Shown in pieces: positions 15,087 through 17,665 of a stretch of DNA of 17,665 nucleotides. Made by a program: the position numbers and the translations under genes. The DNA comes from Clostridiales bacterium (GTDB lineage: Bacteria > Bacillota > Clostridia > Oscillospirales > CAG-272), in contig JAAZGC010000260.1 in NCBI GenBank assembly GCA_012511425.1, positions 1 through 17,665 of the forward strand, read 5' to 3'. Every line of letters begins with the position of its first letter. Positions within the stretch are counted from its first letter, which is position 1. The notes under the pieces were generated by a model. That model made no database searches. It worked only from the letters and a program-made list of their open reading frames with translations, and had not been told where the DNA came from.

Positions 15087-16163
15087 TCAGTTTATCTCAA
15101 GTCCGTCTTTGTCGGGTAGCGGCGGCTGATGCACCGCAGGCGACGTCTGGTACCAATACGCAACCGAGCTGAGATCGTCCTGAAGCGGCAGATAACGCCC
15201 GCCCTGACGCCAGCCGAGTGCCTGAATGGTAACGCAGAGGTCTTTCTTGAAGTAGATAGGGTCGGTGATATGCCAGCGATACATCGAGAAACGGCGGTTG
15301 CTTCGATATGTCGCGTCTGTTTCGGATACCTTTGAAAGTCCGGCATAAGGGGAAGAGAAGGGCTGATATTTCCCGCCGACATCAAAATTGTAAGAACCGC
15401 AGAAATAGTCCTCGGTACCGGTGCCGCAGATAGTCGGGAATTCTTTGTCGCCGTCGATGAAGAATTTTATCTCGCCTTCCCCCCACCATCCGTTATTGTT
15501 GACGCCCCAGAGCATGGATGTGCCGACAAACTGTCCGTCGCCTTCAATTCCGTCAATGATAGTATAGACATCCTTGTAGGGCAGCGGATTTGTATGGCGG
15601 AAGCGGGCGCAGAAATACATCGGGTCTTCTTCGAGCTTGGTTTCGATGTAGTCTATCTGATAATAACAGATCGCATCCCGGTCGCTTATGTTCTCAAGGG
15701 TAACCAGCGCGCGCTTTTTAAAGGGCATTGTCCAGTAGCAGTTGCAGCCGCACTTCGGATTGACGCAGACAGGCAGCGAATTTATCTGCGCATACTGGTC
15801 GGGCTGCGGATTTGCAAAGAAGTCGCCTAAAGGAGCTTCAACCGCCGGGGTATCCGAATCGTCCCAGTAGATTCTGAGAATCATCCAGCGCCATGACTCA
15901 AAGGCTCCGGTAATCCAGATGTGCTTTATCGCCCCCTCGGCTCTTATATCCGCGAGAACAAAGTTTTTTCCCGGAGCGATTGAAACCGAAGGCGAAACCT
16001 TCCAGCCGATACCTAAATCCCTTGCGCAGGATGCGCCGGTACCTTCGGTCGCCATTCCGCCTTTACCCTTTTCTCCGGTGAAGTTTTCCGCGGAAATCGA
16101 CCTTGTAATTGCCGATGAGCGGCGGGCAAGATCGAAAAGTCCGCTTCCGAGTCCGTTATACAT
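15087..16163 (-). CDS. DUF2961 protein (glycoside hydrolase family GH172)
   Basis: A 358-residue cytosolic protein of the DUF2961 family, now classed as GH172. Characterised members act on fructofuranose or arabinofuranose linkages. The sequence has SAENFTGEKGKGG near the start, a central WWGEGEIKFFIDGD and GTGTEDYF. E231 and E251 in the last two motifs are the best candidates for catalytic acids, by analogy with the characterised enzymes. FSSPYAGL and a WH...P segment follow as in other members. There is no signal peptide, so the substrate should be taken up first. GGAGGAAC lies about 5 bases before the ATG. It is 67 bases downstream of the sugar-binding lipoprotein gene, in the same direction, which suggests a shared carbohydrate operon. 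Exact substrate unknown. Confidence 0.9.
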   Translation of the reverse strand: MYNGLGSGLFDLARRSSAITRSISAENFTGEKGKGGMATEGTGASCARDLGIGWKVSPSVSIAPGKNFVLADIRAEGAIKHIWITGAFESWRWMILRIYWDDSDTPAVEAPLGDFFANPQPDQYAQINSLPVCVNPKCGCNCYWTMPFKKRALVTLENISDRDAICYYQIDYIETKLEEDPMYFCARFRHTNPLPYKDVYTIIDGIEGDGQFVGTSMLWGVNNNGWWGEGEIKFFIDGDKEFPTICGTGTEDYFCGSYNFDVGGKYQPFSSPYAGLSKVSETDATYRSNRRFSMYRWHITDPIYFKKDLCVTIQALGWRQGGRYLPLQDDLSSVAYWYQTSPAVHQPPLPDKDGLEIN

Positions 16164-16230
16164 GTTTGTTCCTCCGTTTATGTTTATTCGTTGTGATTTA
16201 ATAATCTTATATTAGTATTCGCTTTTGGAA

Positions 16231-16953
16231 TCAGTTCATTTCGGCATAGCTGTCCATCAGCTTTTCCATCAGTTTGTTGTCCTTGTTCTGACGTTTTTCG
16301 TAAGATGAAGCATAACTATCCTTGCGCGCGATGATCGCGTCGAAGACCGCCTCAGCCGCATAGTCAAGCGCCGCTGCGTTGACAAACACGAAGTCGATAT
16401 ATGAGACGTCCATGACAAGGTCAAGCATTTTTTCGGAATCCTCGTCGCGGGTGCCCTTGCCTTTTAGCACAATATCATAATATGCCGGCCGGACGAGGCG
16501 ATGGCTTTCGTAGTTCAGCGCTTCAAGTATAATAGCCGCCCTGTCGGTATCCGTGACATAATTCGGTATCGCAAAGTATGAGGTGCCGAGGTTCGATGAG
16601 ATGTAGTTCTCCTGATTTTCATCGAATTTCGGTGTAGGAATGATGCCGAAGTCGGAATCAAGCGAACGAAGAGTCTCCGCATTTCTCACATTTGCTAACC
16701 AGTAAAGCAATCGGTTTTCGTTCATTGCCGACATGATCTGATCAACCGACATTTTGTCATAATCAACGCCGTCGGTCAGATTTGTCAGCTTGTGGACTCC
16801 GGAGTAGAGATTTTCAAAGCGGTCGTTGGAATAGTCGTAGTGATAACGCCCTGCCTCGTCTGCTGACGTAAGTCTTAAGCCGAAGGAATAAAAGAGATTT
16901 CGCCCAGAATGCAGACCGACCGAAGCGCCGAAGCAGTCGGCATCCGAAGTCAT
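16231..16953 (-). CDS. ABC sugar-binding lipoprotein, C-terminal fragment (frameshifted)
   Basis: The C-terminal half of an extracellular solute-binding protein. It contains a clear SBP-like region (MSAMNENRLLYWLANVRNAE, then FGIIPTPKFDENQENY, and AIPNYVTDTDRAAIILEALN) as in clostridial sugar ABC transporters. Upstream of the ATG the same frame stays open and reads KWTLDKLNLDN followed by a calcium-loop-like DINGDGKMTSD, which is normal mid-protein sequence for this family. It therefore continues the gene at 16968-17665 after a one-base shift near 17047. ATG 16953 is only the first available start in this frame and is unlikely to be real. Whether this is a true pseudogene or a one-base sequencing error in a short A/T run cannot be told here. 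Confidence 0.8.
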   Translation of the reverse strand: MTSDADCFGASVGLHSGRNLFYSFGLRLTSADEAGRYHYDYSNDRFENLYSGVHKLTNLTDGVDYDKMSVDQIMSAMNENRLLYWLANVRNAETLRSLDSDFGIIPTPKFDENQENYISSNLGTSYFAIPNYVTDTDRAAIILEALNYESHRLVRPAYYDIVLKGKGTRDEDSEKMLDLVMDVSYIDFVFVNAAALDYAAEAVFDAIIARKDSYASSYEKRQNKDNKLMEKLMDSYAEMN

Positions 16954-16967
16954 TTTTCCGTCGCCGT

Positions 16968-17665
16968 TTATGTCGGCGGAGACGGCGGCATTATCGAGGT
17001 TGAGCTTATCAAGCGTCCATTTTCCGGCGGAGACCGTCTCGTAATATTTCCGAGAGAATAATCTTCAACCATTTTCTTGTTGAAGAATACAACCTCCTGA
17101 TTCCGGATCATGTCGAGGGTATAATCTCCGACCGCAGTATAGAGTTTGTTCAATATCCGAACGTTTTGATTCCACCCGTGGCACCACCATGGGCGGTCGA
17201 AATCAAGATAGTTAAGCGTAAGAAGGTCGGTGAAAGCCCCGAGTGTTTCGCAGCCCCACCAGTAGTCGGGAACTACGATGTCAAACGCGCCGTCAGCCGC
17301 CAAAAGGGAATTGTTAATAACGGCTCGAAGACCGGAGTTCCAGTCGTCAGAGTAATCGATAACATGGAGAGTTATCCCGAATCTTTCCTCAACTGCCCGG
17401 TTGCGGGCAAAAACCGCGTCGTTTTTAATCTCGCCGGTTTCTTCTTCGGTGAAGAAATCGTCCAGCCGGGAATTTCTGACCGCAATGGTGAAATCTGCGC
17501 CGCCGAAATCGATATCGGGCAATCCATCGCCCAATGTCGTTTCTTCTGTCACGGTATCGGAATTTTCGGCTGCGGGAAGATTATCCGTTTCGTTTTTGCT
17601 TGACGAAGAAGGCTTCCCGCAGGAAACAAAGACGGATACGGCTAATACAACGGCAAGCAGCAAAG
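16968..17665 (-). CDS. ABC sugar-binding lipoprotein, N-terminal fragment (partial, frameshifted)
   Basis: The N-terminal half of the same solute-binding protein, running off the right edge, so the true start is outside the window. The hydrophobic signal ends in a lipobox (VFVSC) that would anchor the protein to the outer face of the membrane. A Ser/Thr/Glu-rich linker and the ligand-binding lobe follow, with NDAVFARNRAVEERFGI, FDIVVPDYWW and RNQEVVFFNKKMVEDY. After MVEDYSLG the reading becomes out of character (NITRRSPPENGR...) and stops. Reading one base over restores YYETVSAGKWTLDKL, consistent with loss of one base in the AAA run at plus 17047-17049. It would deliver oligosaccharides to an ABC importer not seen here. 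Confidence 0.82.
   Translation of the reverse strand, partial: LLLAVVLAVSVFVSCGKPSSSSKNETDNLPAAENSDTVTEETTLGDGLPDIDFGGADFTIAVRNSRLDDFFTEEETGEIKNDAVFARNRAVEERFGITLHVIDYSDDWNSGLRAVINNSLLAADGAFDIVVPDYWWGCETLGAFTDLLTLNYLDFDRPWWCHGWNQNVRILNKLYTAVGDYTLDMIRNQEVVFFNKKMVEDYSLGNITRRSPPENGRLISSTSIMPPSPPT

Noticed and set aside
1..17665. CRISPR arrays, IS elements or attachment sites
   Set aside because: No repeat-spacer pattern, transposase, recombinase or terminal inverted repeats were seen; the only notable repeat is the pair of terminator hairpins.

Overview
The window looks like a piece of a low-to-mid GC Firmicutes (class Clostridia) chromosome, probably a gut or other anaerobic fermenter. The reasons are the trmK-nif3/yqfO pair, a pyruvate kinase with the extra C-terminal PEP-utilising domain found in Bacillus and Clostridia, a surface protein with a sortase-type sorting signal and a typical Gram-positive lipoprotein signal, strong AGGAGG-like ribosome binding sites, and no outer-membrane genes. 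The genus cannot be told from the sequence alone.

Layout, left to right. (1) 44-1735: a sortase-anchored, pilin-like surface protein with an InlB B-repeat and SpaA/Cna-B-type domains, closed by a terminator. (2) 1879-1954: tRNA-Ala(CGC) with its own promoter and terminator. (3) 2157-3287: a Gfo/Idh/MocA-family protein that has lost two of the three usual catalytic residues. (4) 3388-4995: a consensus sigma-A promoter, a leader containing an intrinsic terminator, and a UraA-type uracil permease. (5) 5078-6358 (minus): an FAD-dependent oxidoreductase converging on uraA across a shared terminator. (6) 6505-8383: from a divergent promoter, a small DUF1858 redox-disulfide protein, a terminator-like hairpin, then trmK and a NIF3-family gene overlapping by 17 bases. 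(7) 8423-13056: a housekeeping run of pyruvate kinase, release factor 2 (without the usual programmed frameshift), a small membrane protein, an HIT-family protein and N-acetylneuraminate lyase. (8) 13131-15052: a three-gene cassette (HEFGH membrane protein, GNAT acetyltransferase, SAM methyltransferase) bracketed by two nearly identical terminator hairpins. (9) 15087-17665 (minus): a DUF2961/GH172 protein downstream of an ABC sugar-binding lipoprotein gene that is broken by a one-base frameshift and runs off the window edge.

The parts fit a glycan-scavenging anaerobe: a sugar-binding lipoprotein and GH172 protein for oligosaccharide use, sialic acid lyase feeding glycolysis, pyruvate kinase at its end, and a uracil permease for nucleobase salvage. 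I did not find a complete, clearly new multi-gene system. The best leads are regulatory: the attenuator-like uraA leader, the terminator immediately before trmK, and the non-frameshifting prfB preceded by a UGA-ended mini-ORF. The twin-terminator cassette and several proteins with altered catalytic residues also deserve checking.
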